A DNA stretch of 64,000 nucleotides from Desulfosporosinus lacus DSM 15449 (GCF_900129935.1 NZ_FQXJ01000013.1:62001-126000); one strand, 5' to 3'; shown: positions 34,227 to 43,818, counted from the stretch's first letter. The notes: generated by a model from the letters alone, not told the origin. Numbers and translations: made by a program.

Positions 34227-35201
34227 ATGAAGCCAAAAATATTTCTTGCTAGGAAAGTTCCCAAAGAAGTGGAAGATTATATTGCTCAACATTGTGACAT
34301 TGAGAAATGGAATGGTCCAGGAATTATTCCTCGTCATGAACTCCTAAAGCTTTTAGGGGATTCAGAGGGGCTTTTAATTAACAGAGAATTAATAGATCCG
34401 GAATTACTGGATTCTGCTCCAAAATTAAGAGTTGTCAGTAATAACTCAGTTGGATATAACAATTTTAACATAGAAGCCATGAAATCTAGAGGGATCATTG
34501 GAACAAATACTCCATCTGTTTTAGACGAGACTGTAGCTGATCTTGTACTAGGCTTGATTTTAGCAACTGCACGTCGAATTTCCGAACTAGATCGATATGT
34601 AAAGACAGGTCAGTGGCAGGGTATTATTGGAAATGAACTGTATGGGACTGATGTTCATCATGCGACAATCGGGATCATAGGAATGGGCAGGATTGGAGAA
34701 TGCATTGCGGAAAGAGCAAAATTCGGGTTTAAAATGCGTGTCCTCTATTGTAACCGTAAGCAGAGAGCTGAGGCAGAAGAAAGATTGGGTGCCGAGCACT
34801 GTTCCCTGGAACAGTTACTGCAGGAGTCAGATTTTGTAGTTCTTATGACCCCCCTTACACCTCAAACGATTAATATTATGAGTGATAGAGAATTTGGCTT
34901 TATGAAACGGACAGCGATCTTTATTAATGCTTCTCGCGGAGAGACAGTCAACGAAAGTGCTCTCATTAAAGTACTCGAGGAGGGGAAAATTCGCGGAGCC
35001 GGTCTGGACGTTTTTGACAAAGAACCCGTAGACCCTAATAATCCGCTATTAAAGATGCCAAATGTTGTAACACTCCCTCATATCGGATCAGCGACGGCCA
35101 AGACGCGTTTTGATATGGCGATGCTTGCAGGCCAGAATCTCGTCAAAGCACTTTTAGAAAATGAACCTGCAAATTTAGTCCCAGAATTAAAGAATATTTA
35201 A
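34227..35201 (+). CDS. D-isomer-specific 2-hydroxyacid dehydrogenase
   Basis: A 324-residue NAD(P)-dependent enzyme of the glyoxylate/hydroxypyruvate reductase group. NAD motif IGIIGMGRIGECIA near 150; catalytic Arg in NASRGETVN near 233, Glu in DVFDKEPVDP near 262 and His in LPHIGSATAKTR near 281. It would reduce a 2-keto acid (or oxidise a D-2-hydroxyacid) in the cytoplasm. Located right after the sigma-54 operon but with its own likely promoter. AAGGGAG before the ATG. Substrate open; glycerate, lactate and glyoxylate are possible. Confidence 0.93.
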   Translation: MKPKIFLARKVPKEVEDYIAQHCDIEKWNGPGIIPRHELLKLLGDSEGLLINRELIDPELLDSAPKLRVVSNNSVGYNNFNIEAMKSRGIIGTNTPSVLDETVADLVLGLILATARRISELDRYVKTGQWQGIIGNELYGTDVHHATIGIIGMGRIGECIAERAKFGFKMRVLYCNRKQRAEAEERLGAEHCSLEQLLQESDFVVLMTPLTPQTINIMSDREFGFMKRTAIFINASRGETVNESALIKVLEEGKIRGAGLDVFDKEPVDPNNPLLKMPNVVTLPHIGSATAKTRFDMAMLAGQNLVKALLENEPANLVPELKNI

Positions 35202-35288
35202 GTCCCCTCTACCCAGGTGAATAACCGTCTTTTTTCGGGACAATTAATCGCAAAAAAATGGGGTTGTAAAAATACAACCCTGCACTCC

Positions 35289-35317
35289 TCCTTAGCTCTG
35301 TCTAAGGAATTTTTTTA
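35289..35317 (+). terminator. Terminator of the hydroxyacid dehydrogenase gene
   Basis: TCCTTAG-CTCTGT-CTAAGGA followed by ATTTTTTTAT. A second hairpin GGGTTGTA-AAA(A)-TACAACCC at 35262-35280 lies between this and the stop codon. Confidence 0.8.
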
Positions 35318-35323
35318 TCAATT

Positions 35324-35412
35324 TCGAGACTCCCACTTCTTCAAGTGGGTGTTCCTTACACTGGGGACTTACGTCACCGAAGTCTCGATGTTCAGCTTTA
35401 GCTGAACGAGCT
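35324..35412 (+). repeat. Hairpin-rich dispersed repeat R1, copy B
   Basis: Outer arms TCGAGACT (35324) and AGTCTCGA (35381) enclose a CCCACTT-CTTC-AAGTGGG hairpin (35332-35349); a further hairpin GTTCAGC-TTTA-GCTGAAC follows at 35390-35407. The portion 35361-35412 aligns with the minus strand of 8914-8964. Its right end meets the stop codon of the FAH-family gene. Confidence 0.6.
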
Positions 35413-36044
35413 CACTTCGAAAGCTTAATAATGCAGTTCCCTAACTCTTTGTCTGCTAATTTACATACAAAATGATCCCCGTCAAGAACCGGCCCAACTC
35501 CCGCCGGAGTACCTGTAAAAATGATATCCCCTCGATCCAGTCCCAGGTGTCTAGCCGTATACTCAATAATTGTCGGCAAGTCAAATATAACGTTCTTCAT
35601 ATTGCCACGTTGGACCTCTTGTCCATTTTTTTCTAAAGAAAAGTCAAGTTCCATCAATGCCTTAAGTCCAACAAAAGGTTGCCAAGAGGTGATTACAGCA
35701 GAGTTCATAAACCCTTTAGCAAGTACCCAAGGATAGCCCTTCCCTTTTAACTCTGTCTGCACATCACGCAATGTAAAGTCGATACCTATAGCCATTTGAT
35801 CTACAAGGTCATCCACCTTAATTCCCGGCTCATATCGTCTGTTAATATGAAATACGAGCTCTGCTTCATATTGAATTTCGCCCCGATCTCCCGGAAAAAT
35901 TATCTCACTTCCATTAGCCTCAGCTAAAGAATGGGTTGGCTTAGTAAACAATAACGGGACTTGTGGCACGGCATTGTTAAGTTCATGAGCATGTTGTACA
36001 TAATTTCGGCCAACGCAAATTATGTTTTTAATAGATTCTAGCAT
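35412..36044 (-). CDS. Fumarylacetoacetate-hydrolase-family protein
   Basis: A 210-residue protein of the FAH family (acylpyruvate hydrolase, oxaloacetate decarboxylase or 2-hydroxyhepta-2,4-diene-1,7-dioate isomerase). Metal ligands are visible as Glu/Glu in QYEAELVFHI near residue 58 and Asp in GIDFTLRDVQ near 90; GTPAGVGPV near 180 is also conserved. At 210 residues it is the compact single-domain type. TTAGGAGG precedes the ATG. Its stop codon lies at the border of repeat R1, so the last residues may have been shaped by that element. Substrate not assignable; a pyruvate-derived by-product of the neighbouring pathway is conceivable. Confidence 0.9.
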   Translation of the reverse strand: MLESIKNIICVGRNYVQHAHELNNAVPQVPLLFTKPTHSLAEANGSEIIFPGDRGEIQYEAELVFHINRRYEPGIKVDDLVDQMAIGIDFTLRDVQTELKGKGYPWVLAKGFMNSAVITSWQPFVGLKALMELDFSLEKNGQEVQRGNMKNVIFDLPTIIEYTARHLGLDRGDIIFTGTPAGVGPVLDGDHFVCKLADKELGNCIIKLSK

Positions 36045-36247
36045 GAGTAGCCTCCTAAACGATTTTTGGAGTCAATCTTCTCTCGACTCCTTAAGTCCTA
36101 CGAAATTATACATACTAAAAAAATACCCTTTATAATATAACACGCGACCTTCTCGCGAACAAACTTTAACAGAACATAATACAGTATTTTTAAAAGGAAG
36201 CATACAGGAAAAATTTTCCTTTTTATAATTTCTTAATTTCTATTACC

Positions 36248-36985
36248 TTAATATTCGACATCTCTTAAGAATAAGCCTTTTGCTTGGGCTAAAGGTCCCG
36301 CTTCCCATCGCTTCTTTTCATTCAATATCTTTTCAACATCGGTTGGTTTTAGATTACCCTTACCTGCTTCAATAAGAGTTCCGACAATAATTCTTACCAT
36401 ATTCCATAGGAATCCATTGCCATTAACCTCAATTACTAAAAGACCATCCTTCTCATCAATGTTGATATAATTGATCGTTCTAATTGTCGATTTATCACTA
36501 TTTCTTAAGTTAGTAAAGCTCTGAAAGTCATGAGTGCCAATTAAGACCTGAGAAGCATATCTCATCTTCATCAAATTTAGTTTATCAGCAAGATGATACG
36601 TATACTTCCTGTTAAAAACATCTCTAAACTTATTGTTGTTTATTTTATAAACATATGTTTTCGATTTTACATTATATCTTGCATGAAATCGCTCAGCTAC
36701 TTCTTCAATAGATTTGATCCCTATATCTTCAGGTAAATATTCATATAAATAATCCAACATAGTGTCTGTACTCAAAGCACATTTCGTATGAAAATTTGCG
36801 ATGTAATTTTCAGCATGGACGCCTGAATCTGTTCTTCCACACCCTACTAATTGAACAGCTTCCTCTGTCATTTTAGATAATACAGCTTCTATTTTACCTT
36901 GTATCGTAAGATCAGTATCCTTTTGTTTTTGCCACCCTTTGTATTTGAAACCATCATAGCTAATCTTCATTTTTAAATTTCTCAT
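36248..36985 (-). CDS. truA: tRNA pseudouridine(38-40) synthase TruA
   Basis: A 245-residue pseudouridine synthase. The catalytic Asp lies in GCGRTDSGVHAENY (near residue 53); KTYVYKI near 108, GTHDFQSFTN near 150 and FLWNMVRIIVGTLIEAGKG near 205 are the other family blocks. It modifies uridines 38-40 in the anticodon arm. Length is normal. AAGGCGG is the likely ribosome binding site. It stands alone between the FAH-family gene and a gene for a membrane-anchored protein. The 36045-36247 stretch upstream of the FAH-gene start holds AT-rich promoter-like sequence only. Confidence 0.96.
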   Translation of the reverse strand: MRNLKMKISYDGFKYKGWQKQKDTDLTIQGKIEAVLSKMTEEAVQLVGCGRTDSGVHAENYIANFHTKCALSTDTMLDYLYEYLPEDIGIKSIEEVAERFHARYNVKSKTYVYKINNNKFRDVFNRKYTYHLADKLNLMKMRYASQVLIGTHDFQSFTNLRNSDKSTIRTINYINIDEKDGLLVIEVNGNGFLWNMVRIIVGTLIEAGKGNLKPTDVEKILNEKKRWEAGPLAQAKGLFLRDVEY

Positions 36986-37051
36986 AAGTTCCGCCTTTTA
37001 TTTATTTTCTCTTATCATTTTCCCATTTACTTTTTGGTTATACAGTATTGC

Positions 37052-37717
37052 TCATTTACGGACTTTGGAGAACAGCTGTGATCGCTTATCGGACTTAGCC
37101 TTTTCATATTGACTCTTAGTCATATCAATAATATCGACCGAAAGATGATTAGCAATCAACTCTGCCTGCATTCCGTTTAATGTACTGTAAAATTGGCTGT
37201 CGACGTTAGCCTCAAGCATGGTTGCAGCTTGCATATATTTTTGAATTAGCTCTGATCGATTTAATGTGCCAGCTTTACTGCGTTGGCTATACTCCTGAAT
37301 TGCTGCTGAATACAAAGTATCCAAACGGCTCAAGGCTATATTCTGCAGGTTATTAAACTGAGACTTATACTTAGCACTAATTTGGTTTTCCGTGATTCTT
37401 TTCTCGATATTTTCATTCGCAGGAGTAGAATTGCTCAACACTTCGCTTTCTTCATACTCCACTGACTTTGAGTTGTTATTCGGTTGTGAATTGTTAGGAA
37501 CTTCTAAGAAATTAGCACCCTCCACTGTATCAGCGTCCTCTAAAGTTTTGGCAACATTAGCATCATTAAACGAAGTAAAAAATTCCGCTCCAAATTGACT
37601 ATTAAGTTGTTGTTGGATTTGCGGATTCGGTTTGAAATATTTGTTGTATCCCCCAAAACATATTAAGGCAATAAATAAAAGCATAGCACCTACAAATATC
37701 AAAAACTTTTTTTTCAT
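37052..37717 (-). CDS. Membrane-anchored protein of unknown function
   Basis: A 221-residue protein with basic residues followed by one hydrophobic segment at about 5-24, ending in GGYNKYF; no lipobox. The rest is polar, with an Asn/Ser-rich stretch near 70-100 (NNSQPNNNSKS) and an alpha-helical region from about 110 to the basic C-terminus. I do not recognise a family. The ATG at 37717 is favoured over the one four codons upstream because GGAGAG lies just before it. The likely location is outside the cell, anchored by the N-terminus. No operon partner. Confidence 0.7.
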   Translation of the reverse strand: MKKKFLIFVGAMLLFIALICFGGYNKYFKPNPQIQQQLNSQFGAEFFTSFNDANVAKTLEDADTVEGANFLEVPNNSQPNNNSKSVEYEESEVLSNSTPANENIEKRITENQISAKYKSQFNNLQNIALSRLDTLYSAAIQEYSQRSKAGTLNRSELIQKYMQAATMLEANVDSQFYSTLNGMQAELIANHLSVDIIDMTKSQYEKAKSDKRSQLFSKVRK

Positions 37718-37859
37718 AAATCTCTCCATACAATTAAATTAATATCATTAAATTATTTTTTGTTTGTTTGTTTATATGATAATATTCAATGAAGCATGGA
37801 CAAATCCCTTTTTCTATGGTTGCCTGTTTTTCAAGAATAAGACGAGATAATTAACTAAA

Positions 37860-37892
37860 CAAAAACCCCCGAGAATAAATAATTCCCAAGGG
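37860..37892 (-). terminator. Terminator of acsA
   Basis: On the minus strand CCCTTGGGAAT pairs with ATTCTCGGGGG over 11 bp (with G-U pairs), followed by TTTTTG. Lies 28 bp after the acsA stop. Confidence 0.8.
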
Positions 37893-37919
37893 TGTACCCA
37901 TAGAACAATAGTTGTTCTC

Positions 37920-40232
37920 CTAGCCTTCTGAACCACAAAAGCAGATTTGACCTTCCTCTGCTAAATCATCCGTAATATTTCCTTCATTAATTACAGCATG
38001 GCTAAAATCTGGTGTCCCGTCTGCGAATATTGCCTCAAAAGCATCCTTAATGTTTAACATAATATTTGTGATGGCCGTGACAACTTCGGAGATGGAGTTC
38101 AACCTTTCTATCCACTGAAAGCAGTAAAAATGGGTAACTGGATGACGTGATCCATCCTTAGCGGGTGTAGCGTACCATACTGTATAACTGTACCCTTCAT
38201 AGGACTCATCCTTACAGCGATTAAACGTAGCAGTGTCAGGAATTGAGATCTTATTTCTCCCTATTGGTATCGCAACATTCTGTGGTGCTGAGGCTTTTTC
38301 AAAATTAATACTCTTTTTCAAAAAATCAATGACCGCAACATCTGCTAGAGTGCTGGTATCCCCCATGGCCCGACCCTCGGCTATATCCTTCAGAAGACGT
38401 CTCATGATTTTCCCACTACGGGTCTTAGGTAATTCGTCTGTAAGAAAAATATCATCAGGTCTTGCAAGGGCTCCAATTTTCAGAACAACATGCGCTTTTA
38501 ATTCAGCAATTAGGTCGTCATGGATTACTATTCCTTCTTTTAAACTGACAAAGGCAAAAACCGCTTGCCCCTTTACTTCGTGGGTTCTACCCACGCAGGC
38601 TGCTTCAGCCACCAAGGGATGATCAACCAAAGCACTTTCTACTTCTGCCGTCCCGATCCGATGCCCTGAAACATTTATAACATCATCGACTCGACCAATC
38701 ACCCAAAAATAACCATCATCATCCCATTTTGCTTCGTCCCCTGTAAAATACACACCCTCAAACTGTCTCCAATATGTGTCCTCATAGCGTTTGTCATCGC
38801 CATAGACCGTTTTCAGCATCGCTGGCCAAGGGCCACGAACTACTAAATAACCGCTCTCACCTTTAGGTACCGGGTTACCCAATGCATCGACTATATCTAT
38901 ATGGACACCGGGGAATGGAATCGTGCATGATCCTGCCTTAAGAGGAGTAATCCCCGGTACTGGTGTCATCATTATCATACCTGTCTCCGTTTGCCACCAG
39001 GTATCTACTATAGGGCAACGTTCTTCCCCAATGTGTTTGTAGTACCACATCCAAGCATCTGGGTTAATTGGTTCTCCGACCGAACCTAGAAGCCGTAAAC
39101 TTGAAAGATCCTTACCCAGCGGATAGCTTTCACCCCATTTCATAAACGTGCGAATTGCAGTGGGCGCAGTATATAAAATTGTCACCTTATATTTCTCGAT
39201 AATCTCCCAATACCGATCCTTTTCAGGATAATCCGGTGCTCCTTCATACATTAAAATTGTTGCACCATTAGACAATGGCCCGTATACCAAGTAACTATGT
39301 CCTGTTATCCAGCCAACATCCGCAGTACACCAATAAACATCTTCATCTTTAAGGTCAAAAACCCATTCGTGCGTTGTTGAAACCCCAACCATGTAACCTC
39401 CAACAGTATGAACAATACCTTTAGGCTTACCTGTTGTTCCACTCGTGTAAAGAATGAAAAGCATATCATCTGCGTCCATATGTTCGGCTGGGCTGACTAA
39501 TGAGACATTCTTGATAACCTCGTGATACCAAACATCCCGTTCTTCTTGCATTTCTACAGGCTGACCTGTCCGTTGAACAACAATTACTTTTTCAACACAA
39601 GTTACAGTGTGCAGAGCTTGATCCACATTTTCTTTCAAAGGGATAATATTTCCGCGGCGATAACTCCCATCTGATGTAACTATAACCTTTGCCTGAGCAT
39701 CTAAAACTCTATCTCTCAAAGCTTCATAGCTGAATCCGCCAAATACAACAATGTGTGGTGCGCCAATCCTGGCACAAGCGAGCATTGCGATCACAGTCTC
39801 GGGGATCATGGGCATATAAATTGTCACACGATCCCCTTTTTCTACGCCATAAGATTTGAGAACATTCGCAAACTGGGATACCTCTCGATGAAGATCCTGA
39901 TAGGTTAAGACTCTTCGATCTCCCAGCTCTCCTTCAAATATAAGGGCTGCTTTATTGCGGCGTGCCCCATTTAAATGCCGATCTAAGCAATTATACGCTG
40001 CATTTAATTTTCCGCCAGCATACCATTTTGCAAAAGGATGCTCCCATTCCAGCACTTCGTCCCACGGCTTAAACCAGTCCAACCGTTTTCCCTGTTCACC
40101 CCAAAACTTTGTCCGGTCCTGCCCAAGTTCGTAGATCTCAGGGTTTTGAATAACAGCATTTGAACTAAACCCTGCAGGAGGGAAAAACAGCCTTCTTTCC
40201 TCCATTAATCCCTCACGGTGTTTCTCTTCCAT
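37920..40232 (-). CDS. acsA: Acetyl-CoA synthetase with a C-terminal extension
   Basis: A 770-residue AMP-forming acetate:CoA ligase. Adenylation motif [15 protein letters not shown] near residue 262, [10 protein letters not shown] near 412, [15 protein letters not shown] near 515 and the catalytic acetylatable Lys in [13 protein letters not shown] near 610. Family members end about residue 655; here roughly 110 residues follow (beginning [14 protein letters not shown], with the segments [10 protein letters not shown] and [10 protein letters not shown]), ending CFCGSEG. I do not recognise that extension. The ATG at 40232 has AGGGGG at good spacing. Roles: acetate activation for biosynthesis or consumption of acetate from incomplete oxidation. 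Confidence 0.95.
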   Translation of the reverse strand: MEEKHREGLMEERRLFFPPAGFSSNAVIQNPEIYELGQDRTKFWGEQGKRLDWFKPWDEVLEWEHPFAKWYAGGKLNAAYNCLDRHLNGARRNKAALIFEGELGDRRVLTYQDLHREVSQFANVLKSYGVEKGDRVTIYMPMIPETVIAMLACARIGAPHIVVFGGFSYEALRDRVLDAQAKVIVTSDGSYRRGNIIPLKENVDQALHTVTCVEKVIVVQRTGQPVEMQEERDVWYHEVIKNVSLVSPAEHMDADDMLFILYTSGTTGKPKGIVHTVGGYMVGVSTTHEWVFDLKDEDVYWCTADVGWITGHSYLVYGPLSNGATILMYEGAPDYPEKDRYWEIIEKYKVTILYTAPTAIRTFMKWGESYPLGKDLSSLRLLGSVGEPINPDAWMWYYKHIGEERCPIVDTWWQTETGMIMMTPVPGITPLKAGSCTIPFPGVHIDIVDALGNPVPKGESGYLVVRGPWPAMLKTVYGDDKRYEDTYWRQFEGVYFTGDEAKWDDDGYFWVIGRVDDVINVSGHRIGTAEVESALVDHPLVAEAACVGRTHEVKGQAVFAFVSLKEGIVIHDDLIAELKAHVVLKIGALARPDDIFLTDELPKTRSGKIMRRLLKDIAEGRAMGDTSTLADVAVIDFLKKSINFEKASAPQNVAIPIGRNKISIPDTATFNRCKDESYEGYSYTVWYATPAKDGSRHPVTHFYCFQWIERLNSISEVVTAITNIMLNIKDAFEAIFADGTPDFSHAVINEGNITDDLAEEGQICFCGSEG

Positions 40233-40339
40233 ATAACAATCCCCCTATTTGCTATTCTTTACAACCAAGTTCACCATGACAGACAGAGTTATTTAAGTTT
40301 AATTAGGCTTTTCGTACAACATAAATCTAAAACAGTCAA

Positions 40340-40546
40340 CTATTGTTCCATATAATGAAACCGTGTTTCACAGTTGTAGCGCAAATTATTTGCTTCGATC
40401 TCCTTTATAACCTTGGCTTTGAAATCATTAGTGTAATTTGCGTTGACCGCATTTCCATGCCCCTCATTTGAGAGCTCTTCTGCAGTTGTTGATATATGGT
40501 AAGGTCTAACCGTCTCCTTTTTATTTACACCAGAACCAGAATTCAT
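40340..40546 (-). CDS. Small protein, paralog pair member 1
   Basis: A 68-residue polar protein, family unknown. Its end, NNLRYNCETRFHYMEQ, closely matches the end of the neighbouring 69-residue protein (INLCYNYETGFHYIEQ), and both have an STT(A/S)-x-x-L-x-NE segment near residue 20. The open frame reaches a GTG three codons upstream, but AAAAGGGG lies 8 bases before the ATG at 40546, so that start is chosen. Encoded 29 bp after its paralog, probably co-transcribed. No membrane segment or signal. Confidence 0.65.
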   Translation of the reverse strand: MNSGSGVNKKETVRPYHISTTAEELSNEGHGNAVNANYTNDFKAKVIKEIEANNLRYNCETRFHYMEQ

Positions 40547-40575
40547 ATCGGTCACCCCTTTTAAGTATTAATAAA

Positions 40576-40785
40576 TTATTGTTCTATATAGTGAAACCCT
40601 GTTTCATAATTATAGCATAAATTAATTGCTTCAATAGCTTTCTTAACATTCGCTTGAAGCTTTGCGTGATCTGCCTTAATTGCACTTCCTAGCTCCTCAT
40701 TTAACAACCCCGCTGAGGTTGTCGATGGACGATTCGGTCCCGTAAAAACTTGCTCTCTTTGCTTTTCAACATTACTAACAGCCAT
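40576..40785 (-). CDS. Small protein, paralog pair member 2
   Basis: A 69-residue protein, family unknown. AAGGAGGTG stands 6 bases before the ATG at 40785 (the frame is open further upstream but without such a site). The middle, LNEELGSAIKADHAKLQANVKKAIEA (landmarks NEELGSAIKAD and VKKAIEA), is predicted helical, and the C-terminal YNYETGFHYIEQ is shared with the next gene. A decayed copy of the same C-terminus lies directly upstream at 40831-40890, so the cluster arose by tandem duplication. Confidence 0.68.
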   Translation of the reverse strand: MAVSNVEKQREQVFTGPNRPSTTSAGLLNEELGSAIKADHAKLQANVKKAIEAINLCYNYETGFHYIEQ

Positions 40786-40830
40786 GTTAAACACCTCCTT
40801 AAAATATATTCGATAATAAAATTCAAAAAA

Positions 40831-40890
40831 CACTTTTGTTTCGCATTATGAAACCTTGTTTTAAAATAATCTATTATGGATATATTACCA
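40831..40890 (-). pseudogene. Relic of a third copy of the small-protein family
   Basis: On the minus strand the bases encode IIDYFKTRFHNAKQK, which lines up with LCYNYETGFHYIEQ of the two intact paralogs, and the DNA shares AAAACAAGGTTTCA/GAAACAGGGTTTCA. There is no start codon, no ribosome site and no N-terminal half, so only the tail of a third gene remains. The rest of 40891-41047 shows nothing. Confidence 0.45.
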
Positions 40891-41047
40891 CATTCCATTC
40901 TATCTATCAACAATTTTTTTTATTTTCTAACAATACATTAAAATAAAGACAGGCCCCTTGCCTCTGTCTCTGCCTGTCAATTTTACTCATGTTTTTTACA
41001 TTTACCGATTCCTATAATTCTCGAAACTCTAAAATAATTATGTACTT

Positions 41048-41368
41048 TTATCTTCTCCGTCTGCAATCCATCATGACGTTATGATTAAAGATCTTTTCAG
41101 AAAGTTCTTGTCGCGAAATAGCTATGTCCCCATCGGATAAGTTTGAATCGGCTAATGTAGAAGGTTTAAAATCATTCTGCCCTTTGTTGGTTTGATCCAA
41201 ATAGCCTGAACTTTTCAGGACAATATATGCCGCTCTAAGCTTTCGAGGTAAAAAGTAAAGACCCTCAATCTTTAATGGTTTCCCTGCCCCAGGAAGGTTT
41301 TTAAAATCACCCCTAACTATAGCCTCCTGAATTCTCCGTTCAGTGAGAATACTAAAGGTATCCTTCAT
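41048..41368 (-). CDS. DUF1992 (DnaJ-C28-like) family protein
   Basis: A 106-residue protein carrying the DUF1992 signature: ERRIQEAIVRGDFKNLPGAGKPLKIE at the start (landmarks GDFKNLPGAGKPL near residue 20-32), then LPRKLRAAYIVLKSSGYL near 45. The family is widespread in bacteria and in the C-terminal part of eukaryotic DNAJC28; its function is not established. The last 40 residues are less typical. GGAGAGAG precedes the ATG. Transcribed alone or with the HD-domain gene lying upstream on the same strand. Confidence 0.88.
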   Translation of the reverse strand: MKDTFSILTERRIQEAIVRGDFKNLPGAGKPLKIEGLYFLPRKLRAAYIVLKSSGYLDQTNKGQNDFKPSTLADSNLSDGDIAISRQELSEKIFNHNVMMDCRRRR

Positions 41369-41462
41369 GTTGCTCTCTCCTCACATTACAAAATAGTTGT
41401 TTTCGTATTATATGACGAAGAACAGCAAGTGTTTCAGGTCTCTTTCGGTTCACCTAATTGAT

Positions 41463-42098
41463 TCAAGTGGACTCTTTCTGATATTTTAGATATTCTTTAC
41501 ATTTTTCCAAAAAAGTTATTATGCTTTTTTCCTCAATCAACTTTTTATCAATGGTCATATTTCCTCTTCCTAACCTGTCACATAAGCCAAGAAGCGCCAC
41601 CTCGTCAATAGAAACCTCGGAAGCCATTCTTCGAATATCCGCAAAGGGTAATCCTTTTGTAACAAAGAGTATTTGCATATGCCACCTTACCATTTTGGAA
41701 ACTTCATTAATTAATTTTTGATCATCCGTAAGCTCCTTGAGAAATTTAACCGAAAGCCTCTCTCCCAATTTATCATGGTCATAAGAGGTTATTCTACCCT
41801 TCATAATCTTTGTTGCAGGCGCTTTACCCAAATCATGAAGCAATGCAGACCACATGAACACCTTAGGATTTTGGCTGAGATGTTTCCTTTCCCCAGCATT
41901 ATCCAGCACTAACAAAGTGTGATTCCAAACACTGCCTTCAGGGTGATGTTTGGGAGATTGGGGTACTCTCACTAAGTCTCCGAGTAACGTGTAAGGATAT
42001 TCTACTTCGAATAATCCGGTCTTACTTAATTCAATAATATAGCTGGAAGGTTTTCTATCATTCATCAAATGTTCATCAATTTCAATATATGTTTGCAT
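41463..42098 (-). CDS. HD-domain hydrolase
   Basis: A 211-residue protein with the HD metal site: His in VWNHTLLVLD near residue 60, HDLGKAPA near 88 (the HD doublet), ITSYDHDKLGERLS near 107 with a further His-Asp, and WHMQILF near 142. This layout resembles the HD half of tRNA nucleotidyltransferases, without the nucleotidyltransferase domain, so it may hydrolyse a phosphate ester or cyclic nucleotide. No good ribosome binding site is visible before the ATG, which leaves the start slightly uncertain. Confidence 0.85.
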   Translation of the reverse strand: MQTYIEIDEHLMNDRKPSSYIIELSKTGLFEVEYPYTLLGDLVRVPQSPKHHPEGSVWNHTLLVLDNAGERKHLSQNPKVFMWSALLHDLGKAPATKIMKGRITSYDHDKLGERLSVKFLKELTDDQKLINEVSKMVRWHMQILFVTKGLPFADIRRMASEVSIDEVALLGLCDRLGRGNMTIDKKLIEEKSIITFLEKCKEYLKYQKEST

Positions 42099-42234
42099 AT
42101 AACTTGCTCCAATTAAAATAATATTTTGTATCTATGCTTTTCCAAACTTCCTGAATTAATGCACTCAGCTTAGCCCATAACCGCACTTTCATCACAAACA
42201 TGTCAACAGTTCTAATTGCTTGTTGATTACTTCA

Positions 42235-43818
42235 TCACTTTAGAAAAATCAAGCCTAACATCTTGCCTACAAAAGGGATTCTTACAATATCACTCCCGTT
42301 AATCACCTTTAAAAAAAACAATAGCAACATATAGATAAATATAGAAAATACTATTCCTGTCAACAGGATCAATGTTGCTCCCCCTTGGGATGCTAAATTA
42401 TTGAGATTTATAAAAAGCACTCTTCCGATGTATCCCATCGTTATTCCTGCTACTAAAATTTTGATTATATTGGGGATATCCAGCGCGTACCCAATTGATT
42501 TTACAACGGAAGAGTAATGTAAAATCGTTTCTAAAATGACACCAACGCTAATGGCTAAGATTACGCCATTGATTCCCAGTAACGGATTAGAGGCCAAGGG
42601 GTAAATTAGAGCAACATTAGTACATCTTGCTAGGATATTGTTAAACATCACGGTCTTAGCTTGCCCCATTCCGACCAAAACAGACTGAAGTGGAGATTGA
42701 AGATAATTCAATAAAAAAAACGGCGCAATCAATTTTAGTAATGGGGCCGCAGTCGGTGCGTGGTATACTGCCGTCATTAATTCATGGGCATACAGATATA
42801 GCAATAAAGTGCTGGGTACGCCAACAATTAGGGCAACCCTAATTGCTTGATTTAACCTGCGTTTGATTAATCGGAGATTGTTTTGAGCATTTGCCTCACT
42901 GATAGCCGGAACTAAAGTAGCCCCCAGCGACTGGTTAATAAAACCAGGGAGAAATAGAAGGGGCATAACGAAACCAGTCAACATCCCATATTGTTTAGTA
43001 ATCAGGGCGGAGCTAACGCCTGCCATGGCAAGACTTTTAGTTATCACAATTGGTTGTATAGCCCTCGTAATTGAAATAACGAAACCATTGCCTGTTGTAG
43101 GCAATCCTGTCTGTAGAAGTTCAATCAGTACATTTTTCCCTCGAAAAGCTTGACACCAACTAGGACGTGAAATCTTTATTTTACTATGATGTGAGATTCT
43201 GAACATAATGATAAAGAAAATCAAGGAACAGGCTTCCCCCAACACACTGCAAAGCACCGCTCCCGCCGCGGCATATTCAATACCTAACAGAACCAACCGC
43301 TGTACCAAAATATAAGTTAAACCAACCCGCACAATTTGCTCAAACACCTGCGCAAAGGCGATCGGATTCATAGTTTGCCTTCCCCGAAAGTAACCCTTGA
43401 GTACTCCTGATACCGCCCCAATTGGAATAATCGGAATCATAGCCATGAAGGAGTAATAAGACCGCGGATCGGTCAAAAAGAAGCTAGATAAATACTTCCC
43501 ACTAAAAATCGAAAGAAATACAACGAAGATACTTAAACTCCCCGTTATGACCAAGGATATAACGAGTATTTTTTTTACCTTTCCCCTATTTCCTTGAGCA
43601 TCTGCTTTCGCCACTAAGCGCGAAATAGCTACTGGCAACCCGATGGTCGTCAAGGTCATCATCAAGCCCATAAAGGGCATGACCATCTTTTTTAATCCAA
43701 TTCCCTCGGGACCTAAAACTCTGGATAGAACAATAGAATTACTGAAGACCAATACCTTCGTTATAAAAGCGGCTAACGTTAGAACAAAGGCTCCTTTGAC
43801 CAAACTTTGTTTCTTCAT
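42235..43818 (-). CDS. spoVB: SpoVB-family polysaccharide flippase
   Basis: A 527-residue membrane protein with about 14 hydrophobic segments, of the MATE-like polysaccharide-transport superfamily. KGAFVLTLAAFITKVLVFSNSIVLSRVLGPEGIGL at the N-terminus (landmark LSRVLGPEGIGL near 33-44) and PVAISRLVAKADAQG near 60 match stage V sporulation protein B, which is needed for spore cortex formation and is thought to flip peptidoglycan precursors in the mother cell. GAAAGG before the ATG. The next gene on the opposite strand (yyaC) and tlp are also sporulation genes, so this is a small spore cluster. Confidence 0.92.
   Translation of the reverse strand: MKKQSLVKGAFVLTLAAFITKVLVFSNSIVLSRVLGPEGIGLKKMVMPFMGLMMTLTTIGLPVAISRLVAKADAQGNRGKVKKILVISLVITGSLSIFVVFLSIFSGKYLSSFFLTDPRSYYSFMAMIPIIPIGAVSGVLKGYFRGRQTMNPIAFAQVFEQIVRVGLTYILVQRLVLLGIEYAAAGAVLCSVLGEACSLIFFIIMFRISHHSKIKISRPSWCQAFRGKNVLIELLQTGLPTTGNGFVISITRAIQPIVITKSLAMAGVSSALITKQYGMLTGFVMPLLFLPGFINQSLGATLVPAISEANAQNNLRLIKRRLNQAIRVALIVGVPSTLLLYLYAHELMTAVYHAPTAAPLLKLIAPFFLLNYLQSPLQSVLVGMGQAKTVMFNNILARCTNVALIYPLASNPLLGINGVILAISVGVILETILHYSSVVKSIGYALDIPNIIKILVAGITMGYIGRVLFINLNNLASQGGATLILLTGIVFSIFIYMLLLFFLKVINGSDIVRIPFVGKMLGLIFLK

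Noticed and set aside
35217-35405. 62-residue plus-strand frame
   Set aside because: Covers terminator hairpins and repeat R1; no ribosome site, no protein-like character.
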